Origin: CAYONM01 sp964405325
GTDB lineage: Bacteria; Planctomycetota; UBA11346
DNA length: 26,628 bases
Assembly (NCBI GenBank): GCA_964405325.1
Contig: CAYONM010000025.1
Location: 1 to 26,628, forward strand
Direction: 5' to 3'
The notes beneath the pieces are model-generated. The model was not told where the DNA came from, searched no databases, and was given only the letters and a program-made list of their open reading frames with translations. Position numbers and translations under genes: made by a program. This document shows, one piece after another, positions 15,026-22,282 of this stretch; positions within the stretch are counted from its first letter, which is position 1; each line of letters opens with the position of its first letter.

Positions 15026-17179
15026 ATGCTCGCTCTCAACCAACTCCGCCTGCGGCCACGCCTGATCTTGCTCTTCAGTCTGGTGGGCCTGCTCCCCGTC
15101 GCCCTCGTCGCCTGGCTGGCCGCACAGAGAACCAGCCACGAATTAATGCAGGCCAGTTATCACCAACTGGAAGCGGTCCGGGGCATCAAGGCCGACCAGA
15201 TCCAAAGATATTTCGCGGAACGGCAAGGCGATGCTAGCGTCTTGGCGGCAGATCCCTACATACAGGAAGCGCTGAAGCAGCTCCAAGCCGCCTTCACTGC
15301 CGCCGGTGGCGTCCGCTCCGGACAGTTTGCCGGCAAAAACGACGGCCGCTTCCAGGCACCGCCAGCCTACCGCGCTATTCACGATCAATACGCACCCTAC
15401 TTCGAACATTACCTTGCTGAATATGGTTACTACGACCTGTTTCTCATGGAAGCGGAGCATGGCGATGTGATTTATACCGTTACCAAGGAAGCCGACTTCG
15501 GCCAACGCAGCTCAGACATTGTCTCCTCGCTGCATGACGTTTGGGAAATAGCGACCAAGGAAAAGCGCGTCGCGCTATCGGACACCAAGCCCTATGCACC
15601 CTCCGACGGTCTTCCGGCGCAATTCGTGGCGGCACCAATCCGCGACGGATCAGCCGTTACCGGTGTCGTCGCCGTCCAGATCAACCTGGAAGCGATCGAT
15701 GCCATCATGCAACAACGCGATGGTATGGGAAAAACCGGGGAGACCTATCTGGTCGGCCCCGACCTGCGCATGCGTTCCAATTCGTTCCTGGATCCAGATG
15801 GTCACTCGGTGCCGGCGTCTTTTACCGGCTCCATCGCCGATAATGGTGTCGACACCGCGGCGGCACGTGCCGCCACTGCCGGCACCACCAACACCCGAGT
15901 GATCATCGACTACAATGGTAATCCGGTGCTGTCGGCCTACATGCCGGTGGACATCGGCGGCCATACCTGGGCGCTCTTGGCGGAAATCGACGAAGCCGAG
16001 GTCATGGCGCCCATCTGGCAATTGGAGCTCCGTATATTGGAAATATGTTTGGTCCTAGCCGTCATCATCGTGGTGGCCGCCTGGGTGGTGGCACAAGGTA
16101 TCAGCAAGCCGATCCAAGCGGCCACCGCGGCGGCAAGCACCGTCGCCGAAGGCGAATTGGATCTACAGCTCGCAACCGAGGGCAAAGACGAGGCTGCTCA
16201 ATTGGGCGCTGCGATTAATGCCATGATCAGGACACTCCGACACAAGGCCGAGGTGGCCGAAGCCATTGCCGGCAATGATCTGACCAAAGACATTGAGCTG
16301 GCCTCGGATCACGATGTGCTTGGTCTGTCACTCCAGCGAATGCTGAGCAATCTCCGCAACATGATTCGCGATATCCATGCCGTCACCCGACAAATCACCA
16401 ACGGTTCCCAGGAAATCAGCGCCGCCAGCCAGTCCTTGAGCCAGGGCGCCACCGAACAGGCAGCCAGTATCGAAGAAATATCTGCCTCGCTCAGTCAGAT
16501 CGAAGCACAAGGCAAGGGCAATGCCAAGCATGCTACCGAAGCGGCACGCCTCATGGAACAGGCCCGCGGAATGATCAGTCAAGGCCAGCAGGCCAGCACC
16601 GCAATGGGCCACTCGATGACCGATATCGCCAGCGCGTCGGCCGAAGTTCAACGCATCCTGAAGGTGATCGACGACATCGCCTTCCAGACCAACCTGTTGG
16701 CGCTCAATGCCGCTGTCGAAGCCGCCCGCGCCGGTAAACACGGCAAGGGCTTCGCCGTGGTGGCCGAGGAGGTTCGCAACCTTGCTGCACGCAGCGCCAA
16801 GGCCGCTGGGGAAACTGCCGAGACCATCACCAGAGCCAGTGAACTGGTGGCCAAGGGTCAGGAGGCCAGCGATGATCTGAGCAATCGCCTGGGCGGCATT
16901 GTCGAATCGTCCACACGGGTCGCGGATATCGTCTCGGCCATCGACCAGGCCACCCACGAACAGGCCACCGGCCTGGGCCAAGCGGGCGAGGCCATGCAAC
17001 AGATCGATCAGGTCACCCAGCAGAACACCTCCGCTGCCGAAGAGAATGCCTCGGCTTCGGAAGAGCTGGACTCCGTCGCCAAGCGTTTGCAGGCTAATGT
17101 CGATCAATTCCGCCTACAGGAAGACGGTCGTGCTGCGCTTGCACTGCAGCGGTGCCCAGGTCGAAGGGGCGGTCGATGA
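15026..17179 (+). CDS. Methyl-accepting chemotaxis protein with abnormal C-terminus
   Basis: This is a 717-residue transmembrane chemoreceptor. TM1 is at 11-33, followed by a large periplasmic sensor of Cache type (about 35-330), TM2 near 336-358, HAMP from about 359, and a long cytoplasmic methylation/signalling coiled coil. The kinase-control hairpin tip DIAFQTNLLALNAAVEAARA lies at about 550-569. It would bind CheW/CheA and report a small-molecule ligand that the sequence does not name. Start ATG 15026 has GGAG eight nt upstream; an upstream TTG at 14885 is rejected. The receptor sequence is normal up to about VDQFRLQ, after which some 20 Arg/Ala-rich residues read through DNA that encodes something else in another frame. 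No che genes are nearby. Confidence 0.92.
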   Translation: MLALNQLRLRPRLILLFSLVGLLPVALVAWLAAQRTSHELMQASYHQLEAVRGIKADQIQRYFAERQGDASVLAADPYIQEALKQLQAAFTAAGGVRSGQFAGKNDGRFQAPPAYRAIHDQYAPYFEHYLAEYGYYDLFLMEAEHGDVIYTVTKEADFGQRSSDIVSSLHDVWEIATKEKRVALSDTKPYAPSDGLPAQFVAAPIRDGSAVTGVVAVQINLEAIDAIMQQRDGMGKTGETYLVGPDLRMRSNSFLDPDGHSVPASFTGSIADNGVDTAAARAATAGTTNTRVIIDYNGNPVLSAYMPVDIGGHTWALLAEIDEAEVMAPIWQLELRILEICLVLAVIIVVAAWVVAQGISKPIQAATAAASTVAEGELDLQLATEGKDEAAQLGAAINAMIRTLRHKAEVAEAIAGNDLTKDIELASDHDVLGLSLQRMLSNLRNMIRDIHAVTRQITNGSQEISAASQSLSQGATEQAASIEEISASLSQIEAQGKGNAKHATEAARLMEQARGMISQGQQASTAMGHSMTDIASASAEVQRILKVIDDIAFQTNLLALNAAVEAARAGKHGKGFAVVAEEVRNLAARSAKAAGETAETITRASELVAKGQEASDDLSNRLGGIVESSTRVADIVSAIDQATHEQATGLGQAGEAMQQIDQVTQQNTSAAEENASASEELDSVAKRLQANVDQFRLQEDGRAALALQRCPGRRGGR

Positions 17180-17300
17180 ACAGGGCAGCGTCAACTGGGA
17201 TGGCCGCCTCAGCCTGGATGCCGGGCCGGCAACCTTGCGCTTGGAATGGCTGAGTACGAGCGAACAGCCGGCAGAGCTGATTCTGGTCGAGTTGAACTGA
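17115..17300 (+). pseudogene. C-terminal remnant of an unrelated protein overlapping the MCP end
   Basis: In a frame different from the MCP, this stretch encodes about 60 residues with alternating hydrophobic strands (RLSLDAGPATLRLEWL and QPAELILVELN) and a natural stop at 17298-17300. It looks like the last beta-sandwich strands of a larger exported or carbohydrate-active protein. It has no start or upstream body of its own: everything before it is MCP sequence. The simplest reading is that a deletion or recombination joined the MCP to the tail of another gene, out of frame. The parent gene is not identified. Confidence 0.5.
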
Positions 17301-17306
17301 GCCAGC

Positions 17307-17987
17307 TCAGCCAGCAGCCAGGATCTTGGCACAGCAGCCGAGTACGTCCTCGACCTGTTCGATCCGATAGTCGATGCAGCTCTGATCGAGATTTTCCGGC
17401 CAGGGATGATGGCTGGGCAACCACACTGTTCGTAGGCCCACCTGATAGGCACCGGAGATGTCAGCACGAGGGTTGTCGCCGACGAACAGGCAGCACTCAG
17501 CCTGGCAGACCATGCGTCGGAGAGCAATGTGGAACATCTCCGTATCGGGCTTACGCAAGCCCTCCTGCTCGGCGATGACCACCGTGTCGAAGTACTCGTA
17601 CAAGCCGCTGGAGATCAGCTTGCGCATCTGATAGCCGGTCGAGCCATTGGTCACGCAGCCGATGCGCCAGTCATCCCCGCGCAGGTGGGCCAGCAGGGTC
17701 CGAGCCCCTGGCTTCAACAGACAGTCTGACCAGGCATACCGCAGGAAGTCGATGTGCAGCCGATGGGCCGGAATGGGCAGCCGCAAAACCTCACCTAGCT
17801 TCTTGTACAGGAGCAGGCGCGGGGTGGCCCCATGACGGTCCAGCTGCATGAAACGATCGACGTAGGTCGCTTCGGGCACGTGGTGGAGGCTGGTGAAACG
17901 GCGGTATTGACCTGGCAGGAACTGCCGCAGCGTTCCTTGCCGGTCGAGCAAGGTATCATCGAGGTCGAATAGGATGCCATGCGCCAT
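17307..17987 (-). CDS. HAD-superfamily hydrolase, YjjG/GmhB-like phosphatase
   Basis: This 226-residue soluble phosphatase has all four HAD motifs: nucleophile and acid in FD8LD10DTLLD, the threonine motif TNGS, the lysine in LRKPDTEMF, and the acidic VGDNPRADI. An alpha-helical cap lies between the first and second motifs. It most resembles the YjjG/haloacid-dehalogenase-like group of nucleotide and small-sugar phosphatases; the substrate is unknown. ATG 17987 begins right at the fold (MAHGILFDLDD), and an ATG at 17999 is also possible; no ribosome-binding site distinguishes them. A far-upstream reading to 18161 adds only Cys-rich non-family sequence and is rejected. The stop overlaps a ctgagc/gctcag palindrome shared with the end of the plus-strand remnant. 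Confidence 0.88.
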   Translation of the reverse strand: MAHGILFDLDDTLLDRQGTLRQFLPGQYRRFTSLHHVPEATYVDRFMQLDRHGATPRLLLYKKLGEVLRLPIPAHRLHIDFLRYAWSDCLLKPGARTLLAHLRGDDWRIGCVTNGSTGYQMRKLISSGLYEYFDTVVIAEQEGLRKPDTEMFHIALRRMVCQAECCLFVGDNPRADISGAYQVGLRTVWLPSHHPWPENLDQSCIDYRIEQVEDVLGCCAKILAAG

Positions 17988-18163
17988 GGTAAGCCACATG
18001 TTGGTCTGGCCAGATGGGCTGGCAAACACAGATAATGACGACTCCGCGCAGCGCGTTACATACAACATCCCAGACGGACCGCAGCATGGCCGGCTGCATG
18101 ACACAGAGAACTCGAGGCCTTGAACAACCTGCAAAAGTTTTCGCAGGCACTTGACAAGCACTA

Positions 18164-18220
18164 GAAGCTGAGGCTGCGAGAACTTCGTAAAGAAAAAGTT
18201 GTTCTCGCAGCTTCAGCTTC
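18164..18220. repeat. 20-bp near-perfect inverted repeat
   Basis: The arms 18164-18183 and 18201-18220 pair over 20 positions with a single G-U, around a 17-nt A-rich loop. No gene encloses it. It opens the gene-poor stretch 17988-18708. The part before it, 17988-18163, shows nothing recognisable. A transcription terminator, an IS-like end or a structured RNA are all possible. Confidence 0.7.
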
Positions 18221-18228
18221 GGGGTCCG

Positions 18229-18243
18229 AGGGGCGCAGCCCCT
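18229..18243. repeat. Short GC hairpin resembling the end of the dispersed element
   Basis: The sequence aggggc-gca-gcccct forms a 6-bp stem. The same style of purine/pyrimidine hairpin closes the dispersed repeat copies at 19993-20015 and 26418-26436, but no further homology to them is visible here. Confidence 0.4.
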
Positions 18244-18257
18244 AGAAGAAAGAGCGA

Positions 18258-18313
18258 AAACCGGGCGCCGACCGCGATGATCGAGCCCGTGGGCTCCGGG
18301 CGGCGCCCGGTTT
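18258..18313. terminator. 13-bp GC-rich stem with inner hairpin
   Basis: aaaccgggcgccg (18258-18270) pairs perfectly with 18301-18313. Inside, gagccc/gggctc (18283-18288, 18291-18296) forms a second stem. Read on the minus strand the outer stem is followed by a T-rich tract (ttttcgctctttcttc), which suits an intrinsic terminator in that direction. The gene it would end is not obvious, since the efflux operon stops about 400 nt earlier. Confidence 0.45.
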
Positions 18314-18365
18314 GTAGTACTGTAGCGCGCTTTATGCGATACCCGTTCATGGGAGTCCCGCCGTT

Positions 18366-18512
18366 ATGCCGACCACCCCCAGCCAAGCCGATCTCGCTCA
18401 TCTGGCCGAAACCCAATCCCTTGAAGGCATCGATCACCAAGTGACCTTTGTCCCCTACCTGCTGCAAGCGTTCGTCGGCCACGCTGGCACGCCTGGGTGC
18501 CCCGCTGGCTGA
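18366..18512 (+). CDS. Small 48-residue ORF, possibly a truncated gene
   Basis: ATG 18366 follows GGGAG by about 9 nt and opens a 48-residue frame beginning MPTTPSQADLAHLAETQSLE. The first 40 residues look like an ordinary soluble protein N-terminus. The last residues and the stop (TGA 18510-18512) fall within the degenerate repeat copy at 18480-18570, so the gene may have been cut short by that element. No function is recognised, and it could also be non-coding. Confidence 0.3.
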   Translation: MPTTPSQADLAHLAETQSLEGIDHQVTFVPYLLQAFVGHAGTPGCPAG

Positions 18513-18570
18513 AAAACCGACGCTGACCCCGGCCACCAACCCAGCAAGGACACGGACGGTCCAACAGCGA
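18480..18570 (-). repeat. Dispersed element, degenerate copy D
   Basis: Read on the minus strand it shares accgtccg, ggtttttcagc and aggcgtgcc with the copy inside the tolC-like gene, in the same order, but the second half is missing. It lies head-to-head with copy C (18602-18694). Confidence 0.4.
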
Positions 18571-18601
18571 TCGGATTCGAGCAGCATCCGCGGCTGCACA
18601 G

Positions 18602-18694
18602 GCGAGCGCGAGACCGACCGAGGGAACGACGGTTTTTCGACGACCCCGGCTAACGGGTGCGACGGACGTCACGAGAGGGCAGCGCCCCCTCTGA
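18602..18694 (+). repeat. Dispersed element, copy C (internally deleted)
   Basis: This plus-strand copy shares gcgcgagacc (18606-18615), gacggtttttcg (18628-18639), taacggg, cgacggacgtc (18660-18670) and gccccctctg (18684-18693) with the reverse complement of 26418-26536, in the same order. About 20 bases in the middle are missing. It begins some 15 bases before the stop side of the tolC-like gene and may act at the end of that operon. Confidence 0.75.
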
Positions 18695-18708
18695 GAAAAG
18701 TTAAAAAC

Positions 18709-20229
18709 TCACCGCCCGACGGTAAAACGATAATCCGCCAGCACCTCCAGGTAGGTGATGCGAGCGCGTAGCAGCGTCACCTTGGCGCTTTCAAAATCGT
18801 CCTGAGCACGAACCAGCTCCAAAATATCGATCTCACCGTTGTCGTAGCGGTCCTGATACAGGGCTACCAGGCGCTCGCGAGCCTGCAGACGTTCTTCGGC
18901 CAGGCGAATACGGGCCACCGCTTCATCCAGATTGCGGAGCAGATCACGGATCTGCCGGTGCTTCTCCTCGCGCAGATCCACCAGATCCAAGCCGAGGCGA
19001 GCATCCTGTGCCCGGGCTTGCAGCCAGCGGTTCTGGTCGGCGCTACCCCCAAGCTGCCACGTCAAGTCCACGCCGAGACCCGTCTGATAGTCATCCTCGA
19101 GCCGGTAATCCTCGCCCTCCGCCGCCTGTGCCAGGCTAGCGGAAACATTTAGATCCGGCCATCGCTGCTCACCGCTGATCGCCACATTATTGCGGACCCG
19201 TTGCCGGCGGAGCAACAGGTTCAGAAAATCCTCGTGATGGGTCAGGGCATGCTGCAGATCGGCATCGGCATCGATGTGGTCGTGTTGATAGGAAAAATCG
19301 ATCGCCTCGACAATGGCCAGTTCCCTGGCCACTGGCATGCCCATGCTGCGCTTCAAGCGATCCAGCGCCCCGGCAATGGCCGAGCGAGCGGCCAAAACCC
19401 CATCACGGGCTTCGGACAACTGCACTTCGGCGTTGGTCATATCGATGATGCGATCCCGCTCTCGCGCCAACAGCAGGTTGCGCTCCGCACCGGCAACCTT
19501 GCGCTCCTGGATGCGCAGCGTCCGCTGCTCGCGCACCACCGCGTAGTAGGCCTTTTCAATATCCCGCTTGATCCGCCGTCGCACACGCGCCACATCGTTG
19601 CGAGCGATGGCCTCGTTGATGCGGGCATCGAACACCTGTTGCCGGCTGGCACGGACACTGCCGCCACCCAGCAGCTGCTTTGACAGGGTGACGTTGTACG
19701 ACAAGGATTCCGGATCGTTTGGGTCGTCGCTCTGGTCATTGCTGCCGGTACCGTTGATGCTCAGTTTCCACTCGCCGGGAAATTCCTGAGCAACCCTGGC
19801 CTGCAACCGTTGCTCCTCACCTTCGATATCGTAATGGTAATCCAGGTGCAATTCGGGATGGAAATCCGCCTCGCGGATGGCGATGGCATAGCCCCGCTCC
19901 TGCAGGGTCAACGTCGCCTGACGGGCATCGTTGGAATTGACCAAGGCATAAACGATACAGTCGTCCAGGCTCATCTCCGAAGCCGGTTCCCTCACAGGGG
20001 GCTTCGCCCCCTCGCTCTGCCGTCGCGACTTGCCCGCTGTATGGACATTTTCCGGCGCGCCTCGCGCAGTATCGCTGAAAAAACCTCGCTCGATCGGACG
20101 GGCTCGCACCCCGACACGCTCACCGACCTCCTGCGAGATCTGTACGAAATCGACCGGTGATGAACCCAACTCCTCACCCGCCAAGGGCAGCACCAGCAAA
20201 AAACACCACAACCGCAACCAGCTACTCAT
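18709..20229 (-). CDS. TolC-like outer-membrane efflux protein with repeat-encoded insert
   Basis: This 506-residue outer-membrane factor is predicted to form the trimeric exit duct of the export system encoded just upstream. A signal peptide (WLRLWCFLLVLPLAG) is followed by about 20 residues, then a roughly 42-residue Arg/Gly/Pro-rich stretch at 41-82 encoded by dispersed-element copy B. The OEP domain starts afterwards at MSLDDCIVYALVNSNDA. Two long alpha-helical hairpin halves follow, each with the heptad-rich Ala/Arg/Glu pattern of the family, ending RYDNGEIDILELVRAQDDF. ATG 20229 overlaps the ABC-gene stop by eight bases, which supports coupling and favours it over 20250. The insert lies before the barrel/helix core, so the protein may tolerate it. 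Confidence 0.9.
   Translation of the reverse strand: MSSWLRLWCFLLVLPLAGEELGSSPVDFVQISQEVGERVGVRARPIERGFFSDTARGAPENVHTAGKSRRQSEGAKPPVREPASEMSLDDCIVYALVNSNDARQATLTLQERGYAIAIREADFHPELHLDYHYDIEGEEQRLQARVAQEFPGEWKLSINGTGSNDQSDDPNDPESLSYNVTLSKQLLGGGSVRASRQQVFDARINEAIARNDVARVRRRIKRDIEKAYYAVVREQRTLRIQERKVAGAERNLLLARERDRIIDMTNAEVQLSEARDGVLAARSAIAGALDRLKRSMGMPVARELAIVEAIDFSYQHDHIDADADLQHALTHHEDFLNLLLRRQRVRNNVAISGEQRWPDLNVSASLAQAAEGEDYRLEDDYQTGLGVDLTWQLGGSADQNRWLQARAQDARLGLDLVDLREEKHRQIRDLLRNLDEAVARIRLAEERLQARERLVALYQDRYDNGEIDILELVRAQDDFESAKVTLLRARITYLEVLADYRFTVGR
19993..20109 (-). repeat. Dispersed element, copy B, in frame inside the tolC-like gene
   Basis: It shares ccgtcgcgacttgcccg (20020-20036) and cattttccggcg (20046-20057) with 26445-26461 and 26471-26482, with the same 10-nt offset between blocks. 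A gagggggc/gccccct-type hairpin sits at one end. Translated it gives ARGAPENVHTAGKSRRQSEG, close to the peptide encoded by copy A in the equivalent frame (APPENARVTGKSRRTSRGAR). Its length and frame preserve the host gene. Confidence 0.85.
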
Positions 20230-22282
20230 TCCGCAGCACCTCCACCACATTGCGTTTCGCGGCCTGCTGGGCCGGATAATAACCGAACACCAGACCGGTC
20301 AGGGTCGAGGCTCCCACCGCCAACAACACCATACCGAGGGAGAACACCGGCGGTATGTCAAGCAGGTTGCCAACTACCAGGACCAGCAATACCGACAGGA
20401 CCATGCCCACCAGACCACCGGTCACCGAAACCACCATCGCTTCGCCCAGGAATTGCAATTTGATGTCGCGCCGAGTGGCGCCGATGGCCCGACGGATGCC
20501 AATCTCCTTCAGGCGTTCAGTCACCGAGGCGAGCATGATATTCATGATGCCGATACCGCCAACCAACAGCGAGATCGACGAGATACACAGGGTCAGCACA
20601 TCCAACAGGCGTTGTGACTGTTGCTTCTGCTTGAGCAGGTCCAGGGGGATCACCAGTTCGAAATCTACCACCCCCTGATGGCTGGCGGTCAATTGTCGAC
20701 GGATACTGACCCCGGCTTCGAACAGGCGTTCTTCACGATCCAATTCCAGTTGAATCTCATCCAGTTCGCTGCGTAGGCCGGCGTCGGCGGTGCGCAGCAA
20801 GACACAGGACAAGGGAATCAAAACCGAGCGGTTGTGATCGCCGGCACCGGTCGCCTCCAGGCCACGAGTATCGATCTGCTTGTCGCCAAGAATACCGATC
20901 ACCCGATAATGGTCGCGGCCCAACTGCAAGCGCTGTCCGATCGCCTGTTCGGGCGGATCAGCCAGTTCAGCCGCAACGCGACCACCCAACACACAAACCC
21001 GGACCGCACCCACCTGATCGGGAATGGACAGCCCGCGACCATGCGCGATCTCCAAATTATTGACGCCGAGATAATCACCGGTAATGCCGTGCACCTCGGC
21101 AGCAATTTCCTGTGGCCCGTGGTGCACCCGCACCTTCAGATCGCGCTTGGCGCCCAGCCGCACGATGCCCGGCACCACGCGCTTGACCAAAGCGACATCG
21201 TCCTGGCTGAGTCCCCGCGAACCCTGCACCCGTGCCTCGCCCAGCGCCTCGTTCTCCAGACCAGCATCGAGGATGCGCACTTGGTTGGCCCCCAGCGCAC
21301 GGATCTGATCGGCCTGTTTCTTCTTACTGCCCAAGGAAAAGGAGCTCATCGCGATCACCGCCGAAACGCCGATGATGATGCCAAGCATGGTCAGGGCCGA
21401 GCGCATCTTATGCACCAACAGGCCCTCGCGCACACCGATGCGCAACAGGTCGCGCAGGCCAATGCCACCGTGCCAGACCGGCTCGCGCACGGTGCTGCCG
21501 CTGCGCGACCGACCACCTCCCTGCTCGCCGGCACGATCGGCAACAATTTTGCCATCGCGGATCTCGACGACTCGTGCTGCTTCCTCGGCCAGATGCCGAT
21601 CGTGGGTGACCATGATAATGGTCTGACCCTGAGCGTGCAGGTCGTGGAACAGGTCCATGATCTGACGGCCAGTGCGCGAATCCAGAGCACCGGTGGGTTC
21701 ATCCAACAGCAGAATATCCGGCTCGGTCAACAGGCAGCGCATGACCGCAACCCGCTGCGCCTGACCGCCGGAGAGTTCGGTCGGTCGATGGTCCAGACGA
21801 TCGTCCATGCCGAACTGCTTGGCCAAGGCGGCGGAACGCCGATGCCGATCCTCGACCGGCATGCCACGATAGGCCAACGGCAACTCGACATTTTCACGCA
21901 CCGTCAATTGCTGCAGCAAATGAAATTGCTGAAACACGAATCCGATACGCCGATTGCGCAAATGCGACAGTTGGGTGTCGGTATAGGTGCTGACGTGTTC
22001 GCCTGAGAGGTGATAATCGCCACCGGTCGGCTGGTCCAGACAACCGATGATATTCATCAGCGTGGATTTGCCGGAGCCCGAAGCGCCAACGATAGCGACA
22101 AATTCGCCACGATGGATCTCCAGACCGACCCCGTCCAGGGCCCGGACCACATTGCTGCCCATGCGATAATGCCGCTCGAGCCCATCCAGCCGGATCAGCG
22201 CCCGCGACTGGGCCAAAGACGGCAGCTCAAGCGGCCGATGCGCCCGCGGCACGGGCAATTGCAAACGCGAAGACCCACTCAT
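20222..22282 (-). CDS. MacB-type ABC transporter, ATPase-permease fusion
   Basis: This 686-residue inner-membrane half-transporter powers export through the adaptor and TolC-like partners. The N-terminal ATPase has Walker A GASGSGKST (66-74), FVFQQF Q-loop (115-120), signature LSGGQAQR (170-177) and Walker B ILLLDE (190-195). A first TM helix (MLGIIIGVSAVIAMSSF) begins the MacB/FtsX permease, followed by a large periplasmic domain and three C-terminal TM helices (LLVGGIGIMNIMLASV and IRRAIGATRRDI are typical). The order ATPase then permease in one chain is that of MacB, which exports macrolides, peptides or lipoprotein-like substrates. The actual cargo is not known. The start shares one base with the preceding adaptor's stop (TGATG). 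A 28-residue extension precedes the ATPase fold. Confidence 0.93.
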   Translation of the reverse strand: MSGSSRLQLPVPRAHRPLELPSLAQSRALIRLDGLERHYRMGSNVVRALDGVGLEIHRGEFVAIVGASGSGKSTLMNIIGCLDQPTGGDYHLSGEHVSTYTDTQLSHLRNRRIGFVFQQFHLLQQLTVRENVELPLAYRGMPVEDRHRRSAALAKQFGMDDRLDHRPTELSGGQAQRVAVMRCLLTEPDILLLDEPTGALDSRTGRQIMDLFHDLHAQGQTIIMVTHDRHLAEEAARVVEIRDGKIVADRAGEQGGGRSRSGSTVREPVWHGGIGLRDLLRIGVREGLLVHKMRSALTMLGIIIGVSAVIAMSSFSLGSKKKQADQIRALGANQVRILDAGLENEALGEARVQGSRGLSQDDVALVKRVVPGIVRLGAKRDLKVRVHHGPQEIAAEVHGITGDYLGVNNLEIAHGRGLSIPDQVGAVRVCVLGGRVAAELADPPEQAIGQRLQLGRDHYRVIGILGDKQIDTRGLEATGAGDHNRSVLIPLSCVLLRTADAGLRSELDEIQLELDREERLFEAGVSIRRQLTASHQGVVDFELVIPLDLLKQKQQSQRLLDVLTLCISSISLLVGGIGIMNIMLASVTERLKEIGIRRAIGATRRDIKLQFLGEAMVVSVTGGLVGMVLSVLLVLVVGNLLDIPPVFSLGMVLLAVGASTLTGLVFGYYPAQQAAKRNVVEVLRNE

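Noticed and set aside
14054..15139. 361-codon minus-strand frame rich in His/Arg
   Set aside because: It covers the membrane-protein gene in another frame and crosses a promoter region; the His/Arg-rich content is typical of a shadow of an Ala/Gly-rich gene.
20834..22006. 390-codon open frame on the plus strand
   Set aside because: It is antisense to the MacB-type ATPase, which has all its motifs in frame.
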